NCBI GenBank assembly: GCA_023313575.1
Contig: JAJTTP010000004.1
Span: 1,054,001-1,118,000, forward strand
DNA length: 64,000 nt
Source: Eutypella sp. D-1
Lineage: Eukaryota; Ascomycota; Sordariomycetes; Xylariales; Diatrypaceae
Reading direction: 5' to 3'
Shown here piece by piece: positions 47,572-59,222 of this stretch. Positions within the stretch are counted from its first letter, which is position 1. The number at the start of each line of letters is the position of its first letter. Below the pieces are notes generated by a model. The model worked only from the letters and a program-made list of their open reading frames with translations, ran no database searches and was not told the DNA's origin. The translations under genes were made by a program, and so were the position numbers.

Positions 47572-49576
47572 CTATGAGGAAGAATCCCTCTTCGGGGTTG
47601 TAGGTTTATCTTTTGTCGTCGGTTGTGAGGGCGTCGATGTCTCTCCCTGGGGTCTTGTCTTGGAAGGCGGAGACGACTGCGAAGAAGCCGAGCTACTGTC
47701 GCCAGGATCTAAATTCTGGGATGATGATGTATGAATCTTGTCTGGTGGGGTTGCGCCCGCGCCATCACTGGGATGCCCCGTTCCCGCCCCCGCGACTGTA
47801 CCTGTGGTAGAGCTTTCATTACGCGAGTGTGGCCGGGGGGTGTCTGGTGTGGTAATTGGGAGGCCGGTAAACTCAAGATGTGGTGACGAGGAGAGGATCG
47901 GTAATGATCCTAGGGGTTTTGAGCCTGCACCACTTGTGTTTGTCTGGGACGGCGGTTTTGAATGCTGCGCCTCGAGATCGGTAGAACCCGGCGCTGCGGC
48001 CGTGGGTGTATGGTGATTGGGGTTAGGGCTGAAACAGGAAGAGGTTTTCTGTTTGCCCGGCTTAGGTGAGGCTTTCTGTTTGCCCGACTCAGGTGGAAGA
48101 AGGTCATAGTGCAAGGGGTCAAGGTAGGCGATCGTGCCCTCCTGCGGCGGTCGTTCGTCTTCAGCGTGCTTCCGGTTGCTCCGGCGCGTCATCTTGTCTA
48201 ATTTGTGGACACATAAGGTCAGCAAATGATGTCGAAGGATTTCATGAAGTTACTAGGTGTGGGAAGGGAATAGCAAAGTGACCCGTACCGCTGATAGTTC
48301 CGAAGAAGCTGAAGACGATCATGGCACTGGTCCATATGGGGACGAGCTGGCTGAAGCTAGAAAAGTCATTCTCGGGATTCTTCCCATCTTCCAATTGAAG
48401 CCAACCCGAGTTGTCAGCCCACCTCCTCAGGGAAAACATGTATTGCGCAGAAATTATGGTGGCGGCGATGCTGATCCCAACACCACCGGCGAGGTAAAAT
48501 AGGAATACGTTCTGGATGATCCTGCGGGCCAAGGTGCCGCGATTGAGACTGCGGCCGAAACAGCGGCCGAAAAAAGAAGCTAGCTTCGCGCGCCAGCCGG
48601 GCCGGGACCGTCCACGCCGCACGAATCGGACAATCTCCGCGATGATTGCGGCACCATAGAAAAGTAAGATGAGAATATACCAATTCCAACCCTGGATCAC
48701 GTTTCCGGGCTTCGACCACTTCAGTGTGTCCCAGAAAGCCGACCCATTCTCCGTAGTATTACGGAAGGTGTCCTTGAGCGCGTTGGACGACGAATTCTGG
48801 AAACAGGCAGCAGGTAAGAAAATGATACTGTCCGTCTCATTCGTGAGAGGGACTTCTGTTGGAAACGGAGGGTCTTTTGCGTGAGCATTTTGATTTATTA
48901 ACAGCAAGCCAGCGACAATGAAAACCCCCGATATACATATGATGCGGAGGATAGCCAGCCAGGGAAATTTCCAATAATTTCTGACGACTGTGACGGACAT
49001 CAGATGCGTCGCGCAAGTCAACAATAGCATGTTGGCAATAAGATTATAGTGATAGGATAAGATGGTGCAGCCTCGCCAGTATCTGAGAGTTAAGCTGTAG
49101 GCTGCTCCAGTGAAAACCTGCTGGTCGCTGCATGCGATAATCATGGTTTCCAAGAGCTCGGAAAAGCTTCGGTCATCTTTTTTCGCGCGCTTCTCTCTAC
49201 CAGCATCTTAGCATTGTCAATTCTCAAAAGTCGAATGGCTTTAGGGTTCATACTTCTCTGAACTGTATCTGTTTTTCCAATCCCATACCTTCGCAACCTG
49301 CCACAGAACATCCACTAAAGAGAGGAATATTGCCAATGACGTGACCGCGAGAAAGACCCCTAGAATCTATGTATGTCAGGAGTGTAACTCGTGTACAGTT
49401 TATTCTACAAAACATACCCCGACTCCAGCGATGTCCGGGTCAGATGGGACCTCTCCCCTCTCGTAACCACCGAGAGTGGCGAACTGCCGCCCGGGCTCAG
49501 AGCTATTTGTAGAACTGCAGTTCAAAGTGATGTTATAGTGCGCCTGACACTCTGGCACAGAAACAAAGGCACCCAT
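47572..49576 (-). CDS. Six-pass fungal membrane protein with disordered tail
   Basis: Function unknown; it resembles a family of uncharacterised ascomycete membrane proteins. Four exons, 49576-49418, 49366-49254, 49196-48289 and 48197-47572, give 601 residues. All introns have GT-AG ends and preserve frame: 49417-49367, 49253-49197 and 48288-48198 (donor GTACGG). The short N-terminus has N-x-S/T sites (NIT, NCS) and two Cys, so it is probably outside. Hydrophobic segments are ILGVFLAVTSLAIFLSLVDV, then YHYNLIANMLLLTCATHLMS, ILRIICISGVFIVAGLLL, YILILLFYGAAIIAEIV, NVFLFYLAGGVGISIAATII and LVPIWTSAMIVFSFFGTI. A loop with N-glycosylation motifs lies between the third and fourth. A characteristic CSDQQVFTGAAYSLTLRYW motif precedes the second. 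The tail from about residue 395 is Ser/Thr/Pro-rich and likely disordered, with two near-identical SGKQKAS/PGKQKTS units. Confidence 0.8.
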
Positions 49577-51718
49577 ATTAACAGAACAGGATAGTCAATG
49601 GATACGATGAAGTGTAGCTTTTTTGACGGAGATCTTGGGTGCTTACGGTTCCTGTACATTCTTTCGATATAGAGGAAGTGATATATATATTCTTCGTTAA
49701 CAGTTATGGCCTATATTATAAGGAATTATTCCAGTCATCTACCGATCAAGGGGTAAGGGGCCACGGCCTTGGGGGCACCGGAGTGAGTTAGCTAACCACC
49801 ACAGCACATTTGCCTGAGTAGACCCAGGAGGGGGCCGCGGAGGCTTTGCCCTCTCACAAACGGGACTATGTAAGATAAATGCATCGCAAGGCACACAAAT
49901 AATACTTAGACGATCTAAGAGAAGGCTATGAGGCTGCAACAGCACGTAAAAGCTTCTTACCCATGTGTCAGAAGGTAGCATCGGCAGTAACACACTGCAA
50001 CGGGGACACATGCAGTTTTGGGGTATTATAGTATTATGGTGCATACCCGATGAGAACATGTGAAGCTCAGCCGTACCCCGATCTGCGCCGCATAGTAAGA
50101 CGGCTAGACCGCCCACATAGCTCTATCCGCGAGATGGTTCGATAGCGCCAACATGTAAAAAATGCCGATAGTGAAGGGACACAACAGTGTCCCCCGCCAT
50201 GTAACCTTGTCTTTGTGTTGTGCGTCGGAAAGCATGAGATGATGCTGTGGTAATATTTGATCTGGTGTTTCCATCAATATGCAGATTATGTCAGACGAAT
50301 GATCACTCACAAATTCGCTGCATCATTTAAAGCACTTAAGTGTACTTTTCCGTCGCACAATTGTGTCCCTTTCATGACTGCAAATGGCATTATTATATAA
50401 CTAAATACTACCCAGTGATATATTCGGAAATAGCTCCGTCACATGGAAGCTCAAACATCACACCTGAGCAAGGGTCTTAGGGAATCTACTATGTGCATGG
50501 GATGGACATCTGAGAGTTTTGCCCCATTCTGCTCACCAAATTTAGTACAGTGATTGATGCATGTCAACTCGTCCACTACGGGCCATGTATTCGTGTAGTT
50601 GATTTCGTTGCTCATATTACAATGGCGTTATTATTTTTACAACCCTGCATTGAAGACAGATCTTCTAGCCCTGCCTCCTCCTGGCTAGGATCTCGACCGA
50701 CTGCATCGAGAGCGGTCTATATTTGGGAGTAACAGCGATGCGAGCCCTCAAAAGGTGGCACTGGATCAGACTCTGCGTCATCCCTTTTGCAGGTGGGACA
50801 GAAACTGTCTCTTTGAAACAAGTTCGAAGGGGAGAACCTTTTTCGCGGCAGTTGTCGTATATCCTCGTACGGTCGAAGGACAATCCGTCTCCGCGTGACA
50901 CGGGCTCACAACGAGCCAAACAGAATCTCCAGTGAAGGGCTTGTGATAGCCACACACATAAAGACCGAAACCTATTACCAACAGCAACCAAAGAGGGCTA
51001 GGTCCCGGGGGGGGGGGGGGGGAGTACCTCGTCTAGGAGCAACGAAGCAAAGAGAAGCATTAAGGCTGCTTCACTAATCCGGCCGATTCGCGGTCCCTCA
51101 GCCGAACAATCTGACCGACTAGCATGCAGCATGCAACGTGTAGTCCTGCGTTGGGACTACGTTCTGCCAGATGGCGAAAAAAAGAGGCTTGGGTTGCCTT
51201 TCTTCGAACCAACAGCGTGGAAAAGACTTCAAAGGCTGGGGTCCAATCACACTCGCCAACGAATCAGGGGACACCCGATACCCTCACGTCACATCAGTCC
51301 GGTGAGCTGAGGGCCAGGGCCTTCCGTGGCCTGTTTTGTCCACCTCTATAATGTTGTGTGAAGGTGTGGGTCGCTGGGTAAGTTGGCAGGTTAGATGGGC
51401 AACTCCTCCAGATAAGACCCTTGACAACTACTTGAAGGCCTAGGAAATAACTGGTGCCGATTCTTGAAACAGTAGCCATGTTTTTGCTAGTCTAAGCTAC
51501 TGTCGTTCCAGCAGTGCACGTGTGGATGGCGATAGGCCCTTCTGAGAGGGGGAGGGGGGGCGAGGGGAGTCGTGATTGACTATCCTGTTCGTTAAGCCAA
51601 AGATACGAGGCTCAGGCTTTTGAGATACCTTTTCAAAGCCAGTTCTAATGTCACAAGAACTGGCCATAGAATAAATAAGATACCTTTTCTTGACTGGTAC
51701 GCCATTGAGTGTGAGCCT
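49577..51718. other. 2.1 kb without a supported gene; G16 tract
   Basis: Promoter of the membrane protein gene at the left, then sequence with only short frames. Overlapping frames on both strands at 50665-50991 and 49739-50116 have no recognisable domain. A run of sixteen G residues is at 51007-51022. Confidence 0.45.
51007..51022 (+). repeat. 16-nt G homopolymer
   Basis: An uninterrupted G16 run in non-coding sequence, one of three G/C homopolymers of 15-17 nt in the window. Confidence 0.9.
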
Positions 51719-52738
51719 TCATCTCATTCCATCTAATCGGCCACAGATTGTATCAATTCTCCTAGTAACTACATCCATCAGTGTAGTCAACTTCTCAGCC
51801 ACAGCTGCGACCGCAACACCCCTCATTGCACCTGGTTCCTGGAGGTAAAATCGGGCCACCTCCTCTTTCATGGCGCTCCTAAAACCTTCTCTTGGCTCGT
51901 TAGACAACGTCTCAAGCATAGTTACCAGTGGGGGCAGTCTGCTACACATCAAACCCACGAACTGCGCGAGTCTCGAAGGGAAGCTCGACTGGAACCTCAC
52001 AGACATTCACATCGTTGAACCCATGCTTCCCAAGCTCCGCGGATAGTGCGGAGATAGACGTGAACTCATGGGCGCCCCACTGTGGGCTTAGTTCAGGGTT
52101 GATCTCGGCTTCATTGCCAACAACCATTGAATCTCCTTCCACGACGTGATTCCCATGACACCCCCAGGTTTCAATACGTGAATAGTCTCGGATAGGCATT
52201 TCTGGTCATGTGGTAAACCTATAACCATTGTATGAACAAAGGTTGATGCATGTTAGCTGGTAAAAAGTGATAGATTAACCCACGAAGCCACGACGTGACT
52301 GATTGATCCATCAGGGATGCTGTTCAAGTCCATGGCATCCAGAATGCGTATGTCCAACGGCTCCAAATCAAGTTTGGATCCTCGACAAGAGCTTGAGCCT
52401 TAGTCTTCTTGACCTCTTCAATCATCCCTGTGGACCACTCCGCACAGATTAGAGTGCACGATTGGGGGACATTTCCCCCATATATGTGTGAATGATTTGA
52501 GACGTGCAAGGTCCCAGACCGCTCCCGTTATCCAAAATCCCCGTTGCTTTACTGAAAGGAAGCAGCGAGTTGAGATTCACAAGCATTACCGCAATCAGCA
52601 TAGCCGTCATACCTTCAGAGCTTTTCTTATAAATATACGCCAAGGCACTCCATGCGTATGCCGTTGCTGTGGAAAGTAAACAAATATGGTATAGTAGGGG
52701 AATTTAGGCGTTGGAGTTCAAACCATACCTGGTGCCAT
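51719..52738 (-). pseudogene. Frameshifted SAM-dependent methyltransferase pseudogene
   Basis: The minus strand reads as a broken class I methyltransferase. A possible start at 52738 (MAP) is followed by intron-like gaps at 52728-52667 and 52612-52547, then ATGILDNGSGLGPCTSQIIH, a motif I glycine loop. Near the ATATAT/G-run (about 52460-52480) the frame changes to NVPQSCTLICAEWSTGMIEE (second strand with the acidic ribose-binding position). Near 52365-52375 it changes again to LDIRILDAMDLNSIPDGSIS. After a putative intron (52279-52219) come LPHDQKCLSETIHVLKPGGV and MGITSWKEIQW, then two more frame changes give KHGFNDVNVCEVPVELPF and FVGLMCSRLPPLV. At least four frame breaks make a functional single product very unlikely. 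The order matches UMTA/LaeA-like fungal methyltransferases of about 280 residues. A sequencing artefact could explain one break but hardly all. Confidence 0.75.
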
Positions 52739-55497
52739 GATGCCCGTTGAAGTTGAAGGACTTATTGCCTACTAGCTAGATGATACTGGAGATTGCTGAA
52801 TGCAGGTGATGTAGGGGCGCAATGAAGGTGATTTGCTTAAAATCTTGGTATGAACGCAACCGCCACGATAAGCGAGCTGGTTTAGGGCACATTAAGAAAC
52901 GAAAATAAAGCTGGATTATCGCTCTCTTAAATACCTCCAAACAGGTTCCTAGAGCTATAGGTATTCATAGGTTTCCACTGCGAAGGGCTCATCTTCCACA
53001 GCTGTTTATTGTAAGCATAGTGCTTACACGACATACGTAAGTTAAGTGTTCACCCAACGTCCCGCACCCCAGTCCAATCCTGGGCATTAACGAGGGACCA
53101 ATATCCTAAATGTTCGAGGTAATAATACATATTAGTCATAAGGCACTCTACATATGGGTAAGCGCTCCAGATCAGGATCGAATTCACCTACACTACGCAG
53201 TATACAAGCATGTGCACATATTCGTGAACGGGAGGTGGAGATTCCAGGCAAGCGAGTCGCATTTTATTGTAACAAAGCGATACATAAAGAGACTGAAAGT
53301 AAGTAGGCCGCTATGGATATGTCATATTACATCAGCCAACAGCAGTTCAACGTTGCATTTCCGGAAAATGAAATGCATAGACCTACACTCGTTTGTAAAA
53401 TGTCACCCATCCACCCCTAACCCCCTTGCTTGAGATAGTTAAGTCACACCACGAGGTAGTACGTAGAAGCCATCCCTTCATAAACTTCCCGGAACCTGCT
53501 TGCAACGATAATATGGCGAGCGTACCATGAGGCTGTTGTTACCAACGACGACGGCTCCCTGTTTAAGACCTCCGACTAAGCCATTCCGCCGTGCTCCAGG
53601 GAAGCCGTTCTGGTTAAGTATCGGTAATGTATCCTGTAGGGCACAACCTTCTCACAGTTCATCTACCTCGCACATATGAACGAGTATCTCTATCCTCGAC
53701 CGTCCGAGTTTCATCTAGATCGCTATTAGACGACTTATAGCGAGGGTGCCGAGGCGCAACGACGCCTGGTGGCCTTCAAAGACGGGGTTCACTAATGCAT
53801 AGGAATCAATCTTCGCTGCAACCATAGCGAGCGAATCTTTTCTTGGTCTTTCGCCAGAAAAGCGCCCTGGTGTTCTAGCTCGAGTTAAGGGACGCGGAGA
53901 ATTATGATGTCTTCTTGCCGACATGGCCCCTGCGATGAAATCTAAGGCTTTAACTGTCTTATCTAACAGTGGTGGGAGGGCTTATCATCTGTAATCGCAG
54001 CAATCACAGTTACGTCAGACACGACCCGAAATTTGGAGCGAGAACATGGAATGATCTTTTTTTCTTCTAGTTGGCAAGAGTACTATGCGCGCTCTTAATT
54101 GCGATTCCCTCCATTTCCACAGAGGATAAAGCAACTCCTCACCCGAGCTGGCGGTGGCCAAATTTAATGATGCAGCTTTGACATAATGTATGCTCAAAGC
54201 TACGCCATTTAGTCATCACTCACGGAGAGGAGTACCCAACTTTCTATAACAGCAGGGGAAGACATTAGTTACATGATTAAAAGGACATCTTTATCCTTTT
54301 TTCGTAAACAATCCTGCGATGAAAATGGAAAGACCCAAAACCCGGTTTAGACAACTCCTCAAAAAGCAAAGGCCGTAAAGTGAACAGGGATAAACAAAGC
54401 CTCCACATCAACTCGTTGGTTCGGTCGATGACGGAAACGGCTGTTGGGTGTCGCGATCTTGTAGGAGATCGGATGGGTGCTGTCACCACAGGTTTATCAG
54501 CTCGAATCAGGAACCCCCGCACCGGCAACAGGATCAACTCCTTGCTATTTTGTCCCAGAGACCGACCACGTCGGCCACCCAATGGCATGAACGAGAACGC
54601 CACATTTCAAAAACGCCGGATAAAATGCTTTGCGAGATGGGTTGATGCGAAGGATAGACAGAAGAGACGGAACGCCGTACGCGTAAACGTTAAAAAGAAA
54701 AAGCGACGATGCTCCCTCTTCGACAACAGTAAGTCCACACCCATTCTCTCACTTGTGGCTTGCGCGGCTTGGTCAGCTAGCCAGCCCCCATGTAGTCTAT
54801 AACACCCGTGCGCCTTTCACATCCAGGTTAGGCGAATGACTACAGGCCCCGCCTAATTTTGGTCGTTTATGCCTTTCGTGCTGCAACTGCCGTTGCACTA
54901 TGGTCACCTCCGTCGACGGTGTTGAATTGAACGTGAATGTGTAATGAGGACAAGCCAGGCCTGCTGTTCCCTGCTGAGCTCAGGGGCCCTTGTGATAGAC
55001 AGATTGTGCCTCAGGATCGGAAGTAGGCGGCGATGAACGTATCCCCCACCCCCCAGGGTTCCACCCCACTAGCCTGATATCAAGATGGTAAATAGAGATC
55101 ATAAATGGTAAGAAAAGATATCCAAAAGATCAATGTACTCGTGAAAAATAAGATGGAAGCTCGTATGGACGAAACGTCGGGGTGCTGGATAACTTTCGTC
55201 TGCATTGTGCCGATTGTAGGACAACCGAGTACAGGCGTGTCCCCGCGCATCCCCCGAATGAAAAGTAAATTGTCACAATAACCCGGGGAGATTGAAGATT
55301 AAAAAAAAGAGGCATCGAGCAAAGCATGATGATCTTGACATTGGAATCATGAGAGGTCATGAAGAATATCGGATGGGGAATCCATAAGTGTAGTATCCCC
55401 GGCGAAATCGCTTACAACCGATTACGGGTAGTGTCGTGAATTAACTCGTAGACAAAGTCGTCGAGGTCGTAACGATAGAAGCGGGGTTGGTCAGGTT
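52739..55497. other. 2.8 kb without a supported gene
   Basis: Between the methyltransferase relic and the C2H2 gene. A basic plus-strand frame at 54380-54802, opposed by an equally open minus-strand frame (54603-54277), has no domain. Frames at 53110-53433 and 53715-53924 are similarly unsupported. The right end (about 55100-55497) is probably 3' flank of the C2H2 gene. Confidence 0.45.
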
Positions 55498-57627
55498 TCA
55501 AGACGCATACATGTGAGCTGGCTCGACCTCCTCGAGTCGCGTCTCTATGAAGGCTGGTGAAACTGCGGAGCTGACGTAATGATTTGGTTGCTCCTGCGAC
55601 CCGTACGTGGCGTATTCTGGGGCAAAGGCCGATGAGACGTTAGGGGAGGTTGCAAACTCGAAGCCGGCAGAAGAGATGGGCATGCCGCTCATATAGGCGA
55701 CGTCGGTGTTGATGACCAGATTATTGGGAGGGTAGGCCATGTACTCGATGCTGCCAGTCTCAGCTTGGGGTTCAGACGTCGTAAAACCGCCCATACCGGC
55801 GAGATTCATACCCATGTTCACAGCAGTCACGGTCGGATTGGAGTCGTCATCGCCTTCGTCATCCTCGCCTAGGTTTGAATCGTGCTTGTTGACCCAAATT
55901 TCCTGCATCCAGTTCTTGAGCTCGCTCATCGGAGGCCAGTCGCCGCCACCCTTGCCACCTCGCCTGTCATCTTCGCCACGAGCGTTGTTGGTGCCCTTAT
56001 TCTTCTGACGGGACGGCTTCTCCTTGAAATGCGTACGCCGAAGATGAGCAGCGGCGTTGTAATACGCCCCATACTTCTTGTGCCCCTTGCACGCCTTGCA
56101 CCTATTCAAAGGATTCACAGCCCGGACACCGACTGGGAGTCCCACCATTTCCGGGTCGACGCAGATGAACTTCTTGACCATGTCCTGGTGTTTGGCGTCC
56201 TTGTGGCGGCGGAGCTCGTGTTCACCACGAAATCCGTCCTTGTGTTCGTCGCACTGGTCGCAGAAGACCTTGGGCTGCTTAGGCCTGACATATTTGGTCT
56301 TCACGATAGCTGCTTTGCCATCTTTCTTTGCGTTTGCGTTGGAATCCCCGGCGCTTGGATCGACGGCCGGCTTCGGCTTGAGGGGCGCGTTCAGGCCCCG
56401 ATGGACTTGCTGCTTTAGAGTGTCCTTGGCACGAGCATTTAAAGACGAAGTGGACCGGTTGCTGGCGATGCTAGTATTAGAAACCGAGCGCTCCATTTCC
56501 GGGGAGACAACGAGAGCCTCGTTAGCTGCAGAACCAGCGTATTGATGAGGATATGGTGGAGAGAGGCTGGCACCGACAGCGAAAAGCGCCTCATCGTTGG
56601 AGAACGGACGCTTTCCAAGAGGCGAATTATCGCCACTGCTCGGATGGCCGAAACCGTCCCGATACCCCATGTCGTCTCCACCGTGAGACATCTGCGAACC
56701 CAAAGTCATCATCTGGACCCCACCAGAAACTGATTGATTGTCGAACTGGCTATTCTGGCGAGACATCTGGTTTGTATCGTAAGACTGGCCCGACGTCATT
56801 GAGCCGCAAGTGGAGGGGTCAGTGACGTTAAAGCGTGGAATATCGAGGTCGCAGGGCTGCGCATGCGCCGGGATATTGTAGGAAGGCATGTCTAGTGACT
56901 CTTCATCGATGGGCAGCGTGGCTAGGTATGCCGCCGGGTCCATCATAACTCCCGTCGAAGGAGCTGATTCGGGCAATGGAGGCATGTCTTGACGCTGTGG
57001 CATTGAACGAGTGAACGGATAAGTAGAGTTCGGCGGACCATCTTTGTCCCAGTACTCCATTATACCAATATTCGACTGTTGCTGGTTGACATTTCGAACT
57101 TTCGGTGGCGGCGAAACCGGACCATTTATCATGAAGGGGCCGTCAGACCTGATTGATAGATTTGATCCGGCGCGGTCCATCTTGTGCGACGCAAACGCTT
57201 GCTGGGACATGACTCTGGGTCGTTTGATGCCATGAGTACTTTGTGGCGGTTGGTTCTGACCATGTATGTTAGTTAAGCCATCAGGAGGTAGGGTCTACGG
57301 GAAGATATTGCATAGGAGGGTGGAGCTTACGGGCGAAGTGGTCGATGGCGGAACGCTCGGAGGTGAGCCATGGTGATGATGGTGTGTGTCGACAGTTCGC
57401 GGCACGGTATGACTTCTCGTCATTCCACTCGCCTGTTGATAAGGGGTCGTGGGGACAGTATTGGACACTTGGAAGTCATTTTGGATAATGTGGTTATTGT
57501 AGGGGCTAGGGCTAGAAGTAGTAGGGCACTGATAGGTGGCTTGAGAATGCAACTGATTTAACTCTTCTCGCTGTCTCCTACAAAGCTCTCGGAGCATCTG
57601 CACCTCCTGCTGTTCACTCTGGCTCAT
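55498..57627 (-). CDS. C2H2 zinc-finger transcription factor
   Basis: Nuclear regulator with unknown targets, 684 residues from exons 57627-57331 and 57255-55498; intron 57330-57256 (GTAAGC...TCAG, CTAAC branch). The N-terminus has a short helix (SEQQEVQMLRELCRRQREEL) that could form a coiled coil, then long Gln/Ser/Pro-rich disorder with a HHHHH run. Two zinc fingers lie in the C-terminal half: FCDQC...HELRRHKDAKH (Cys 431 and 434, His 450 and 455) and RCKACKGHKKYG...AAHLRRTHF (Cys 485 and 488, His 503 and 508). The long Cys-His spacings are typical of a conserved Pezizomycotina family. A basic segment (KEKPSRQKNKG) follows, then PPMSELKNWMQEIWVNK and an acidic DDEGDDD patch before a Ser/Ala/Tyr-rich tail. 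The start gives MSQSEQQE; a long leader of several hundred bases with short upstream frames lies before it. Confidence 0.88.
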
Positions 57628-59169
57628 AATGCTTTTATTAACAGAACGAAGTCGTTAAGCAATGCAATGAGGCTCGAGTCAAAAGTCGACAGCGTAAAAA
57701 CGAAACCAAGCCGAGGTCGAATTAATCGTTCGACGCCCCCAAATCCAACCCAAACACAATATCTCAACACCTTCTAGTCAAAAGTAGATTAAACAGGGCG
57801 AGCAGCTTCAGGTCTGATAAGGCAGGGCTGTTGCTTAATGCCTGCTGCTTGCTGTGGTAATGTAAGATAGAAGAGAATAATGAACTGAAGTGAACAAGAT
57901 AGGACGGGGACAGTTGAGTTGGGCTAGGCGTCTAGAGCAGTGGGTAGACAGCCTCGTCGTCGTCTTGTGACTGGGTGGATACTCGATATAGAACGAGGGA
58001 AGACGGAGCCCAGAAGGGAGCACCACACAAATCGAGCAGGGATAAACGGTGTTGTTGGTTGACTTTACTTCTACTTGTGTTTTTTTTTCTTTCCTTTTTT
58101 TCGTCTTCGTCTCAATATGATAATAATATTAGGCAAACCACACACAGGCACAATCGTTTGAAGTGAGGGACGCTGTCCGATTTGTGAAGACTAATGCTCA
58201 ACTAATGTTCTCGTAATGAAAGACAGAACAAGAGGCGACAGGATAAGATAAGTTACAAGGTATAACTGTACGATGTAAGAGATGATAGGTATGTAGAGGA
58301 TCGGACAGGACAGGGCAAGACAAGAAAGAAGGAAAACAGCGAAAGCGTTTGTAAGTTCGAGGGACGTTTGGACGGGATGAGCAGAGTTCATATGTGCCAG
58401 TGATTCGAGATGAGGCTTGGGCTTGGGCGGTTTGGGCTTGGGCGTTCGATGTGGATTAATCGACTACTACTACCATACTACGAAGTACTTGGCTACTTAC
58501 AGACTTGACTACCTTTAAGTACCTGAGTACCTACTAAAATAGAGGATAACTTGGGTGATAGGCTGCGAATGGGCTGTTGACGATATCTCTCCTCTACCTA
58601 TGGCTCTACCCATGGCTACTATGTAAAGGATGTACGGAGTACCAAGAGTTATCCTGGGCCTGTCCAGGTTCTCTAAAAATGCCCTAATAAAGACCTTAAT
58701 GGGTTTAATGGCTTATGGACATTCGCGGTGGGGCCTCATTGTGCATGCGTGGCAGTTTAGTGGATCCGAAGATCCTCGTCAAACTCGCTATTTAATTTAC
58801 GAATAGCGAACAGAAACTTCGACAACTCCCTTCGGGACCAGGCGGGTTCCAGCGCGCCCCAGTTGATCGGCTTGGCTTGGCTACTACTGTGTAAGTAAGA
58901 ATTGGCTATGGATTGTACCGAATATGCACGATACTACCCTCCCCCGACCCCCTAGCAGTTAGGACTTTATCGTGTACATATTCACCCTTGTATGTGCGTA
59001 TTACATTACTCCGTACAAGTGTACAATTATACAACTAAATGTATACCTTCCTATCCATGTACCCGGGCCTACTATGAAGTGGACAGGCAGCCCAATAGAA
59101 GATGATAATAAGGGGTTATAAGCATAGACGTTTGCTCTTGCATGTGGCTTACACCCGGCGGGCAGAGAT

Positions 59170-59222
59170 TATATGACACACATGTATATATGTACGTATA
59201 TGTCATGTATATGTATATACGT
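59170..59222. repeat. Imperfect AT/GT/AC microsatellite
   Basis: Alternating purine-pyrimidine sequence (units of AT, GT and AC such as ATGTATATATGTACGTATAT) over about 50 bp. It can form hairpins or Z-DNA; no gene is adjacent. Confidence 0.75.

Noticed and set aside
54277..54802. Opposed open frames of 108 and 140 codons
   Set aside because: Neither has a domain, a leader or a clear codon bias; mutual openness suggests chance.
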